Positions 33,609-43,290 are shown, counted from the stretch's first letter. The stretch: 64,000 nt of DNA from Adiantum capillus-veneris (GCA_014529385.2 CM043951.1:110879469-110943468); one strand, 5' to 3'. Notes: generated by a model not told the origin, from the letters alone. Made by a program: numbers and translations.

Positions 33609-34880
33609 TCATTAGAAAGTTTGCAGAGGTTGCTTCCCCTTTGCATGTTTTGACACAGAAAGGAGTCCCTTTCCCGTAGGCACCCACAGAGGTGACTGCC
33701 TTTCAAACTTTGAAAGAGAAATTGACTACGGGACCAGTTTTGACTTTGCCGGACATGCAGAAGGCATTTGAAGTATATTGTGATGCTTGTGGTCGTAGTT
33801 TGGGTGCGGTCTTAATGCAAGAAGGCCATGGCATTGCTTATGAGAGCTGATTGTTCTCAAGGCCGGAATTGACACCACAGATTCATGAGAAAGAGCTTTT
33901 GGCGGTTATTTATGCTCTTACTCAGTGGCGGCACTACCTACTCGGATTGGATTTCACTGTTTTTCACAGACCATCAGAGTTTACGCTACTTCTTGTCATA
34001 GAAGCAGCTATCGGAAAAGCAGATGCGGTGGGTGAACATCTTGTCACAGTTTCACTTCCAGATTGTCCATGTTCAGGGACAGAAGAATTTGGTGGCAAAT
34101 GCTTTGTCTCGAAAGCCGTTGGTTTTGGCTATTTCCGCAATACATTATAGGAGCTTCGAGGATATGATCGACCAGTATGCCACAGATCCGGATTTTGCAG
34201 ACGTTTTCACACAGATACGGGATGGGGAGACAGTAGCGGGATATTCCATTCGGGATGGCTACTTGATGAGGAAAACCATGTTGTGCGTTATAGAGTTGTT
34301 GAGGGAAAAGGTTATGACTGAATGCCACTGTCCACCTTTTACGGGTCACTGCGGTATTGCTACCACCTTGAAAGGGGTAGAGAGATATTTCTTTTGGCCG
34401 AGACTCAAGAAGGATGTGGAAGAATTTGTGCGCAGTTGCTTGGTATCCCAAAATGTCAAGTTTGACAGGCATAAAGCACAGGGATTATTACAGCCTTTGA
34501 CCATACCCACCCGCCCCTGGGAAAGTATTGCAATGGATTTCATTTTTGATCTCCCGAGAACACAGAGTGGTCACGATGGTATCTGACAGATTTAGCAAGC
34601 AGCCTCATTTCATTCCATTGAAGGAGACAGTCAAGCTAGATCACTTAGCGAGACTGTTTGTGGCCCTGATTTTTAGATTACAGGCATGAGACGATTATCT
34701 CCGACAGGGACCCCAGATTTATGAGTTTGTTTTGGAAGGCAATTTGGGAGAACATTGACACGCGGTTGCAGTTCTCGTCATCTTTCCACCCGCAGACTGA
34801 CAGGCAATGTAAGATTGCCAATTCAGTGGTTTTAGATTTATTGAAGTCTTATATCTCGTGTCGGTAGACTCAATGGGAAA
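33609..34880 (+). pseudogene. B2 RNase H and integrase, interrupted by E
   Basis: Begins abruptly inside RT/RNase H (RKFAEVASPLHVL-like), missing everything 5'. The RNase H frame is broken near 33,848 and 33,960. The integrase head and first part of the core are open in 34,023-34,586 (CHCPPFTGHCGIATTLKGVE, PWESIAMDFIFDLPRTQSG), with one Cys of the zinc head changed (LVSQNVK). Then frameshifts occur; the second Asp is intact (SDRDPRF), but the Glu position reads Lys (CKIANS). It stops at the E insertion. Confidence 0.85.
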
Positions 34881-34885
34881 AGTAT

Positions 34886-35457
34886 TGTAGGAGGGCTACA
34901 GTTGTCACTTCACAGGAGAGACAGTTGGACAGTTGGTTACACTTGGTCTGGTTCACACTGGACGGACCCTCTGGGTTGGGAGTGACACGTGGCAGTGGCA
35001 GGGTACCGACGGTGGTCTAGTGGACATTGTGGCCAGGTCACCACATGGTTGACATTTATGAGCCGTTGGTGGCCCTTTATGGTGTTACATATGAGTAGTA
35101 GCGGTTGGTCATTGGTATCATCTTCTTCATTTTTGGTCCAGCATCGTGCGGGGAGAGTAGCGAGTCATACACAGAGCACTGTTTTCACCATCCCTGCACA
35201 TTTGAGCCTCGACACCCCATTTGTACCTGTGAGTTCTGGGTTGGAGCTGAGTGTGCTGCCACGCCAGAGTCTGTACATGGTTCTTTGAGCTAGTCGAGTC
35301 CACATGTTCTGGTCCACTGTTGTGTCTCTGTTGTTATCCATTGTTTGTGTGTTTCATTCTGTTTGAGAGAGTTTTCATTGGTTGAGTGAGATTGTCACGC
35401 ACATTGCACTGAGGGGCACCCACACTGTAGAGAGCACGACACATTATCCGCGCTACA
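34886..35457 (+). repeat. 5' LTR of E (572 bp)
   Basis: TGTAGGAGGG..CGCTACA. It matches 40,461-41,032 and, more distantly, 15,881-16,416. Confidence 0.95.
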
Positions 35458-35893
35458 GGTGCTCTCATTTTGGCGATCACGGTGGGACCTCAACTGAAGT
35501 CTCACTCTCTGTTGAGTACAAGTAAAGCAGCTAGCTGGTTTTTCTTTGTCTCGCCTGTGCTGGTCTGGTCTAGTTTCACCCTAGCCAGCTTAATCTAGCT
35601 GGTCTAGTCTCACCTTGCTGGTCTAGTCCTCTCTCGCCCTGGTCCACCCAGTCCTCGTCCTGGTCTAGTCCTCCTCGTCCCTGGTCTGGTCCTTCTCGTC
35701 CTGGTCCAGGCCAGTTGGTCTAGTCACTCGCCTGGTCTAGTAGAGTCTAGTCCGTTGTTCAACTAGGTGAAGGTCTTCTTGCCCAAAGCTTGGTTGGGGT
35801 GGTGGTTACTGCATGACACATACAAGGCGGTCATAAGAGTGTCAAAGCGCACTACTGAGCCCCCAGAAGTACTACCACAGACGACGCCAACCT
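35458..35893 (+). other. E leader with CTGGTCTAGTC minisatellite
   Basis: Just after the LTR, 'ttttggcgatcacggtggg' has the look of the TGGCG-type primer site used by Tat/Athila elements; the tRNA is not assigned. From 35,555 to 35,760 a degenerate CTGGTCTAGTC(CTC) unit recurs about ten times. Confidence 0.6.
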
Positions 35894-37351
35894 TTGGTAC
35901 CCAGTAGAAGTATATTAACACCATCACCCATACCTACACATACAGCTCCCTCCATTCCTTCAACTGGTTCTACATCCTCCAGGTCACCTTCTCCGGTAAG
36001 GCTCTCCCCCATTTTGTTACAGCAAGCTAGTGAACAGCAGGCTCATGAGCAAGAGGCCATGGAGGAGCTTACAAGTGTTCTGGCCAAGGTGAACATCAAG
36101 TTCCCTATCTTCAAGGGTCTCTCCATAGAGGATGCTGATGACCATGCTCGGAGGTTTGTTTCTCTTTGCAGAGGTCGTGGCCTCAATAGAGAAGACGCCT
36201 ACCTTGTGCTCTTTCCGTCCACCTTGGACGGTCTTGCAGATAAATGGTACGGTCAGTTTGCTGAAAACCACTTTGCTACTTGGACTATGTTAAGACAGCA
36301 GTTCTGTGAAGCTTTCCGACCAGGGGATTATCAAGAAAAGATTCTAGATGAGTTGGCCAACCTGTTGCTCCAGCCCAAGGAGACATTTGCAGAGCTCATG
36401 ACCAGAACAAAGTCCCTGGTCGCTAAGCTTTCTCAGCAACCAGGGGAATTCATGGTGAAGAAGTGGGTAGAGAAAGCTCTGCCTAAGACTTCTCAACAAA
36501 AGCTCCGAGAAAGTCTCTGGCCTGAAGCCAGTCTGGAGGACTTTGTTGCTATTGCTACTAGAATAGAGGGAGCAAGAAGGCAGTTCACTGACTCTCCTCA
36601 GTTAGATACTGCCCGTGTACTCGTGGACAGTCCATCAGACCCCTTGACTTCTTTACGCAGGGAACTGGAAGCCGTAAAGTTACAGCGGGCCCTTCAGGAA
36701 GAGAGATCCTTCTCTCTTAGACAGGAGAAGCCCCCACATCAAGAGGCTTATGATCAACTTAAAAGAGAGCTAGAAGAGCTCAAGTCTCAGCAGGAGACTA
36801 AGGCTATGGTATGGTGTAGCTCATGTCGATCTCCATGGCATCCTTCTCAGGACTGCCTACTTCGAGCTTACTGCCATTTCTGCGAGAAGCCTGGCCATGA
36901 TGGCAAAGAGTGCTATTATCTGAAGGGAATGCGGCAACTACAACAGAGCCTCGCCCCCAACCTTCAACAAGGGTTGACACCTACATCCAACATGGTTTCA
37001 CCCTATGGCCATTAACACCCTATGCCACCTCTGCTAACAACACCTCCTATGCAAGGTATGCACAACAACTTCGCATCTCCCAGTTTTTATCATGCTAATG
37101 CTCCCTCAACCCCTCAGAGCTTCTACACGTCACCCTCAAACTCCATGCAACAACCACCTCGTTCGCCGTTCCGTCCCTCCAATCGGCCCATTTTATGCTA
37201 CAGATGTGGAGAGTATGGGCATTATCAGAGCAAATGCCCTCTGCCAGAAGGCTCTCCTTTGTGCCAACTTTGCCCTGCGGCTCAGGATCACTACACTAAG
37301 GATTGTCCAAAACAACGCGCCTCTACCTCTGCGAGCCCAAGCCCAACCTGA
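35894..37351 (+). CDS. Gag of element E with four CCHC knuckles
   Basis: 373 residues are open, then one TAA at 37,013, then the same frame continues from 37,016 to 37,351. There is a Ser/Pro-rich N-terminus, then the capsid core (FPIFKGLSIEDADDHARRFV, ADKWYGQFAENHFATWTMLR, FRPGDYQEKILDELANLL). A coiled-coil-like Glu/Lys/Gln stretch follows (about residues 255-300), then knuckles CSSCRSPWHPSQDC and CHFCEKPGHDGKEC, and after the stop CYRCGEYGHYQSKC and CQLCPAAQDHYTKDC (spacing 2-5-4). It packages element RNA. The start is the first ATG of the frame. The protease frame is +1 relative to it and overlaps the end. Confidence 0.9.
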
Positions 37352-38603
37352 ATTCACCTTTCCCAAGATCAATTTGATAGCAGTTAGTACCAACCCCAAG
37401 CCACCACTTTCTGCCCATATGATTGCCTCTCAAGACAAGTTGCAGTTGGTAGAGGAGCCAGCTGGTGTCCTCACACGAGCTCAGAGGGCAGCCCTTGGCC
37501 TCAATCTTCCAGCAGGTACATCCCTTTCCTCCCAAATGCCTACACCTCCTCCAACAGCTGACATGCCATCCCCTAGTGCTAAGAAAGGATCTTTTACTAT
37601 GCTCTCCGATATTGATGGGGCTTTCTTAGAAGCAGTTGCTGACTTACAAAAGATCAAGGAAACTGAGAAGACACTGATCCCAAGAGAAAAACCTACAGCA
37701 GAGACTATATTGAAGAATAGCTTTCAGCAAGTGTCATTGTATGACATGCTTCGACTGGATGCAAATTTTCGAAGTGACACCCTTGCCATCATTCAATCTC
37801 TGTACCCTGGTGCAGGGTCTAGTGGCGGGCACCTCCCAGTGCAGCCCTCCGAATCCTACATGATATCCTATCCCGAAGCTTCACTTACTAATTACATGAG
37901 TCCGCGTCTAACCGTTTCTATTATGAGCCGCGAATTCTCAGGGGTCATAGTAGATGGTGGGTCGGGTATCAACTTGATGCCTGAATTCACTATGCTGGCA
38001 TTGGGTCTCCAGTCCACTAGGCCTGCCCCATTCACAGTGACTTTGGCCGACCAGAGGAATGTCTACCCCTTGGGCATTGTAGAAAAGGTGCCTCTGCAGG
38101 TTCAAGATTTCACATTCAGCTTGGATTTTGTGGTGGTTAGCCTTCCCCAGGTAGAAGGCGGCTTCCCATTGCTCATTGGCAGACCATGGCTACGACACAT
38201 GAAAGCACTACATGATTGGGGAAACGATGCAATGTGGATACGAACCCTTGGCTCCCCAATGCAACCGATTCGCCTTGAAGGCGGAATGGATCCGGTGGTG
38301 CATCATAGTTCCCTGTCCATGGAGTCCAATTTCGAACTGGAACAGCCTACTCCGCCGGATGGGTCAGATGAAGACCTGCTAGAGTGGTTGGAAGCTACCC
38401 AATCTATGCCTTGTTATGGGGTATCTGTTCACTCTTTACCTGAGAATACCCCACCTCCATCTTCCAAAGTTCTTACAGTAGCTGAGCCCAATGAGCCACC
38501 TCAGCCAATGGCAAGTGTAAAGGTCACAGAGATTGATCACTCAGATGCTCCCTTTGTGGAAGCGATCAGAACGACAGCTATCAAAAACAGTCTCTACACG
38601 CAA
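37330..38603 (+). CDS. aspartic protease of element E (5' part of PR-ELMO frame)
   Basis: Part of a 570-codon frame (37,092-38,804) whose first 80 codons are a shadow of Gag. The meaningful part begins near FTFPKINLIAVSTNPKPPL. Catalytic loop GVIVDGGSGINLMPEFTMLA, flap region FTVTLADQRNVYPLGIVEKV, end PLLIGRPWLRHMKALHDWGN. The DGG(S/A) loop and GRPWLR are typical of Tat/Athila proteases and recur in G1, G2 and F. After it comes an acidic, proline-rich linker (GSDEDLLEWLEATQSMPC), and then, without a stop, ELMO sequence. It would cleave the E polyprotein. Confidence 0.9.
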
Positions 38604-39206
38604 TTGAAGTCTATGAAGTCTTTCCTCTTGATCTTGTGTGAGGTATTGAAGGATTTATGGTCTGCTGCTTTTCCCAACTCACACTTGAATAGCTTTGTTT
38701 CCAGTCAATGGAAAGATATGGGGTGGCAAGGGACTAACCCATCCTCAGATTTCAGGGGTGGAGGATTTATCTCTCTCGAGAATTTGTTGTTCTTCTCAAA
38801 ATGATACCCGAAAACATTTCAGCAGCTGTTGTACAAGAAAGGAGGTAGAAGAGCAACGTGGGAGTATCCGTTCGCAGTTGCTGGTGTGAACATCACCTTT
38901 ATGCTGATTCAAATGCTTGACCTTTGGTCAGGAAAGCCGAGGTCTTGGGCTGCAGTTTGTTTCTTGAGAATTCTTGCTGAAGAAGAGATGGCCTTCGAGT
39001 TGCTGTATTGTGTGGCATTCAAAGTTATGGATACTTTGTGGCTTGCCATGCGTGCTTCATACACGGAGTTCAATGTAGTGATGAAGGCTACACGTGGGCA
39101 GCTTGAACATGAGCTGGCAATGGAGTCGGTAAGTCGAATTGAAGACATGCCTTCATACACACTACACCAGATAGCTACATTCAAATATCGTTTGGTCAGT
39201 ATTTGA
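38604..39206 (+). pseudogene. captured plant ELMO domain, in frame with protease
   Basis: Reads EVLKDLWSAAFPNSHLNSF, then QWKDMGWQGTNPSSDFRGGG and FISLENLLFFS up to a TGA at 38,802. In the same frame follow RRATWEYPFAVAGVNITFML, MAFELLYCVAFKVMDTLWLA, MRASYTEFNVVMKATRGQLE and RIEDMPSYT. These are the hallmark segments of plant ELMO/CED-12 domain proteins, regulators linked to small-GTPase signalling; plant roles are poorly known. The match was recognised from memory. There are no introns, so a cDNA origin is likely. Only one stop interrupts the domain. The last residues (HQIATFKYRLVSI) diverge from the family end. The domain occupies the place of RT. Confidence 0.85.
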
Positions 39207-39319
39207 TCATGTTTTAGCAAGTAGAAGCTTCAAACCAAGGTCCTTTTAGTTGTGTGATGGAATGCCTGTTCAAGTGTTTGAACCTGGTTTTCCTTTCAAG
39301 ATAATTAGCCACTACTCTA

Positions 39320-39592
39320 GATCACCCTCTCGCCCCAGCCCACCCCCTCTCGCCCCTATCCACTGGTCTCGCCCCAACCCAATTTGGCTCGCCCCTATCC
39401 AATCTACCTGGATTCGCCCCTACCTAACTGGATTCACCCCTATCCAATTTTCTCGCCCCAGCCCAGTTAGGATTCGCCTCAGCCCACTCCCCTCGCCCCT
39501 TCCCACCCTTGCCCACCCCCTCCTTCCCCTCGCCCCTACCCTCCCCCTCACTTCCTCTCGCCCCTACCCTCCCCCTTTCCCCTCGCTGAGCT
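39320..39592. repeat. C-rich minisatellite, CTCGCCCCTAYCC unit
   Basis: About 18 degenerate units, some spaced by short A/T-containing inserts (aatttggct, aactggatt). This is the same unit as at 20,985-21,173 and, inverted, 18,359-18,712. Confidence 0.9.
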
Positions 39593-39992
39593 GAGCTGAT
39601 ATTTTCCACGTTGGGGCTTTTCCTGTACTGTGACATTTTATTGATATATCCACACGCCATGAATGGCAGAAATCCATGGAGGATTTCCGGCCTAATCTGT
39701 GCATGCTATGAGTTTGTGCTGGCTCTTTTCATTTTGTTTCAAATGCTACTTGCACTTCTTGCTCTCGAGGTTGCAAAGTTTCTACCTATTGGTCGAGCGT
39801 TCTCGTGTAGTAGGCACAGGCAACACAATGCCTTTTGTTCTGGGCATTTCCCTCCTTTCTCTCCTTGCCGCGAAAGAGACAGTGGCCAAAGCTCAGCAAC
39901 ACCAAGTGCATCTCGGACCCCCACTCGGTTCTCTAGAGGTCTGCCTCCCAGAACAGCCCCTCCACAAGAAATTCAAAGCAGCAGAGATGCAA

Positions 39993-40042
39993 GTGAGCTT
40001 ACATTTCCAAGAAAGGCGTGAGCTTACATTTCCAAGAAAGGC
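39993..40042. repeat. 25-bp perfect tandem duplication
   Basis: gtgagcttacatttccaaga plus aaggc occurs twice back to back. Confidence 0.95.
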
Positions 40043-40460
40043 AGGTCTTGCTAACTAGGCGAGGAGCCTCAGTATGTCTTCAGCCTATAAAAGGCAGAGC
40101 AGACATAACAGCTCTGCCAGTCTGGGGGAGGGTACTTCAGAGTTCAAAGGTTCAAAGCTTCTCTGGATGGAGAGACATGTCAATGCATTGAAGCAGGATT
40201 GGACCTTTATGGTGACTTGATTGAGGTGAGCTCAGAATATCTGAAGCAGAAGGATCGAGGGCATGAAGAAGTAATTTTGAGTTTGCTTAAGGCGTTGCAA
40301 GCAGGGCAGTGTTTTACTCCACTTTTGAGGCATGTAAGGTCATGGTTGGGCCTAGCACCTGCTTCAAGAAATGTACGGAGGCAGTACCTAGTGGTTTTCT
40401 TTCACAGTTTTTTCAGTATTCCTCTCACCGAGACGGTGAGCGGTCTTGTGGCGGGCAACC

Positions 40461-41032
40461 TGTAGCAGGGCTACAATTGTCACTTCACATGACAGACAAT
40501 TGGACAGTTGGTTACACTTGGTCTGGTTCACACTGGACGGACCCTCTGGGCTGGGAGTGACACGTGGCAGTGGCAGGGTACCGATGATGGTCTAGTGGAC
40601 ATCGTGGCCAGGTCACCACATGGTTGACATTTATGAGCCGTTGGTGGCCCTTTATGGTGTTACATATGAGTAGTAGCGGTTGGTCATTGGTATCATCTTC
40701 TTCACCTTTGGTCCAGCATCGTGCGAGGAAAGCAGCGAGTCTTACACAGAGCACTGTTTTCACCATCCCTGCACATCTGAGCCTCAACACCCCATTTGTA
40801 CCTGTGAGTCCTGGGCTGGAGCTGAGTGTGCTGCCACGCCAGAGTCTGTACATGGTTCTTTGAGCTAGTCGAGTCCACATGTTCTGGTCCATTGTTGTGT
40901 CTCTGTTGTTCTCCATTGTTTCTGTGTTTCATTCTGTTTGAGAGAGTTTCCATTGGTTGAGTGAGATTGTCACGCACATTGCACTGAGGGGCACCCACAC
41001 TGTAGAGAGCACGACACATTATCTGCGCTACA
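40461..41032 (+). repeat. 3' LTR of E (572 bp)
   Basis: TGTAGCAGGG..CGCTACA, the same length as the 5' LTR, followed by agtat. Confidence 0.95.
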
Positions 41033-41037
41033 AGTAT

Positions 41038-41724
41038 CTACCTTTGGTGGAATTTGCCTACAATAACACGATACACTCTTCGACGGGGAAGGTGCCATTT
41101 GAGATTGTTGAAGGTGTTGCGAAGGTTCCACCCTTGCTAAGCACAAAAGATAAGATTTTTGAAGCTGATGAGTATACGCGCGACTTAGACACGGCTTTTG
41201 CCAAGGTCCACGAGGCTTTGCAGAAATCTCAAGAACGACAGAAAAAGGCAGCAGATTGCCATCGTCGCGATTTGAAATTGAAGGAGGATGATTGGGTGCT
41301 CTTACGTTTTGAGAAGACACGCCTCAGAAAGAAAATGGGAAAGGAGATGCTTTTTCCAAAGCTTAGTATGCGATATTACGGACCTTTTCAGATCTCCGAA
41401 AGATCAATGATGTCTCCTTCCGTCTTAAACTGCCTGAGGAATCACAATGCATTTCATGTGAGTCTCTTGAAACCTTTTAAAGGTGATGTGCCTGATGATG
41501 GGGAGCCCTATGAGCAACCCCAAGTGGAGGAAAACGAGGAGATCCTTGTTCCTGAACGGATTTTGGCACATAAGGACACAAAGAATAAGGGTAAAGTAAG
41601 AAGGCGGTTCTTGGTTAAATCCAAGAACTATCCTACATTGGATGCGAAGTGGATGGAGGAGGAGGACCTAGCAGATACTCCTCAGATTGTGAAACTTTAC
41701 CTCGAAGCTTTTGGTTTAGCATAG
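41038..41724 (+). CDS. B2 integrase C-terminus and chromodomain
   Basis: The frame resumes directly after the E target copy with YLPLVEFAYNNTIHSSTGKV and runs open to the stop at 41,724. It covers the integrase C-terminal domain (LKLEDDWVLLR-like, KLSMRYYGPFQI, AFHVSLLKPFKGDVPDDGEP), then a chromodomain (PERILAHKDTKNKGKVRRRF, LVKSKNYPTLDAKWMEEEDL). Chromodomains help target integration to chromatin. Here the Trp of the usual VKW is Ser and the first aromatic is absent, so the methyl-lysine cage is incomplete, as in group II chromodomains. The open frame starts inside the E LTR at 40,957; that part is an artefact. Confidence 0.9.
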   Translation, partial: LPLVEFAYNNTIHSSTGKVPFEIVEGVAKVPPLLSTKDKIFEADEYTRDLDTAFAKVHEALQKSQERQKKAADCHRRDLKLKEDDWVLLRFEKTRLRKKMGKEMLFPKLSMRYYGPFQISERSMMSPSVLNCLRNHNAFHVSLLKPFKGDVPDDGEPYEQPQVEENEEILVPERILAHKDTKNKGKVRRRFLVKSKNYPTLDAKWMEEEDLADTPQIVKLYLEAFGLA

Positions 41725-42307
41725 TCTACTCCAAATGGAACCCAGAATTCAGCTTGGCCGGAGATCTGGTGCAGTGGGATGCACAAGAGGGGAGTTACTC
41801 CGCTCCTTTGTCAACAGATGCCTTGATTTTTAGAATACTAGAGTCACTGATGTCTCTTTGAGCTTCAGGGATATTGAGAGCTGACAGTATTCTGCTGTAT
41901 GACTTTATGAAATGGAATTTCTGAATATGAAATCGATTTGTTCTTGACTTGTTTTGAAGTGCAGGAACTGATAGACGAAATGATTGCAGCATTTTGATCT
42001 AATTGATCTCGAATAGACATGGTTGCAATAGGGGTTAGTCAATCGGGCATCGATGAGGTCTTGAGTGGATCTAGATGCGATTGCTAGCTACATTGCGGAT
42101 AAATCATGGTCTAACATCTGAATGAATGTTGAATGTCATGTGATGTCCTGTGATGTCGTGTGATGTGACTATCGATTGGTACATGTGCTAGATGTGTGTT
42201 CCTAGTACGTAGGTACTAACGGTCAGTGTCTGCTAAGGCAGTTTATGGCTTCTGTTTGTTTTGCAAGTGTAATCGAGGGCGATTACAATGCTTTCAAGAG
42301 GGGGGTA
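41725..42307 (+). other. B2 3' untranslated region, hairpin and polypurine tract
   Basis: Stem TGTAATCG-aggg-CGATTACA at 42,268-42,287, then AAGAGGGGGG at 42,296-42,305, two bases before LTR3. The rest has no coding content. Confidence 0.8.
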
Positions 42308-43008
42308 TGTCACAAAGTGTGACGTGGCTGCGAGTGTACACACACACTTTTCCCCGTAAAGCATGGATAGTCCCAGGGAATGGGTAGGCTGAATGATGAT
42401 GTGGCTGCTGCGTACGGTGTTGCAAAACAAATGATGACGTGGCTGACTGTACGTGCTGTGGTACGGATGCCCGCGATTTGCGGAGATCTTGCCACGTGGC
42501 AGGTTGTACGGATGCTAGCAGGGAAAAAGCAAAGCAGCGGCAGTTTTTGCTTTTCAGGCTACGCTAAGGCTGTTTTTCTTAATTCTACGCAATACAGCCA
42601 GAGGGCTTTTGAGAATCGCTTTATTATTATTAAAGCATCACAGAAAGAGAGAGAAAGAGCCTCTTTTTGCTTTATTTTCAAAGCTTTTAAAATTTCAGCT
42701 TTTGAAGCTTTTGGGGGCTCCGCTTTTAGCATCCCTTGTACCTTTAAATAAGCTGGCAGGGCCACTCACAACTCAGAGCATCTGGACGCAGAGTCTGAGT
42801 GTGAGCGCCTGCCCGCACTCTTGTACTTTGAACTCAGATTAATACAAAAAGAAATACCGAAAGGGGCACAAGTCTTTGGGGTCAATATCTCTAGGCACGG
42901 AACTCCTCGGGCCAATGTTGAATCAATTGTGAACTGTGAACTGTTTTGAAGTGGTTATTTGGTGCTGTCGCGGTAGATTCTTGACTTGGAGTGTCCAAGT
43001 CTGTTATA
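42308..43008 (+). repeat. 3' LTR of B (LTR3)
   Basis: TGTCACAAAG..ctgttata, nearly identical to LTR1. The target copy tatca follows. Confidence 0.9.
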
Positions 43009-43013
43009 TATCA

Positions 43014-43290
43014 CTTCACCTTTCTGTTCGTTGGTGTTGCTGGTACTAAAGAAAGATGGATCTTGGAGAATGTGCATTGACTATAGAGCTCTCAATAAAA
43101 TCACCATCAAGAATAGATTCTCTATCCCAAGGATCGATGATATACTTGACAAAATTCAGAGTCGTCTTGTTTCAGCAAAACTGATCTGAAGAGTGGATAT
43201 CATCGAATCCGAATTGCTCCTAGAGACATCTACAAGACAACTTTCAAGATAACTTTTGGTTTGTACAAATATTTGGTGATGCCGTTGAGA
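43014..43290 (+). pseudogene. element A reverse transcriptase, resumed after B
   Basis: The frame continues from 28,912 with VLLVLKKDGSWRMCIDYRAL then NKITIKNRFSIPRIDDIL. A frameshift near 43,185 precedes [10 protein letters not shown]-like text. The copy ends abruptly at about 43,285 (gatgccgtt), before the catalytic aspartates. The rest of A, including its 3' LTR, is missing. Confidence 0.85.

Larger units (their letters stand above)
39207..40460 (+). other. E 3' region: minisatellite, TATA-like site, unknown frames
   Basis: 39,320-39,592 is the CTCGCCCCTAYCC minisatellite. 39,600-40,460 contains open frames at 39,611-40,058 and 40,199-40,465 without recognised domains, a TATAAAA in good context at 40,086-40,092, and a 25-bp tandem duplication at 39,993-40,042. 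No clear polypurine tract precedes the 3' LTR. A second captured host fragment is possible but unproven. Confidence 0.5.
34886..41032 (+). mobile_element. LTR retrotransposon E carrying a captured ELMO domain
   Basis: 6,147 bp, target duplication agtat (34,881-34,885; 41,033-41,037), two 572-bp LTRs (TGTAG..CTACA) of roughly 95% identity by eye. It encodes Gag with four zinc knuckles and an aspartic protease of Tat/Athila style. The pol region is replaced by an intronless ELMO domain and non-coding repeats. No RT, RNase H or integrase was found, so mobility must have relied on a helper. It sits in the integrase gene of B2, whose frame resumes after the target copy. Confidence 0.9.
28913..43008 (+). 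mobile_element. chromovirus B, three-LTR composite nested in A
   Basis: Outer LTRs 28,913-29,604 and 42,308-43,008 are almost identical and flanked by tatca (28,908-28,912; 43,009-43,013). Between them lie a first body (B1, to 32,999), a different middle LTR (33,000-33,608), a second body lacking its 5' part (B2), and element E inside B2. Both bodies end in integrase plus chromodomain, the mark of chromoviruses. B1 and B2 differ by roughly 10% at their 3' ends by eye. Confidence 0.85.

Noticed and set aside
37092-37330. First 80 codons of the protease frame in E
   Set aside because: Shadow of Gag in another frame; the protease text begins near 37,350.
39611-40058. Two overlapping open frames suggesting a membrane protein
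   Set aside because: No recognised domain, the frames overlap, and composition alone explains them; kept only as unassigned DNA.
40957-41037. Apparent start of the B2 integrase frame at 40,957
   Set aside because: This part lies in the 3' LTR of E. The real integrase sequence begins after the target copy.
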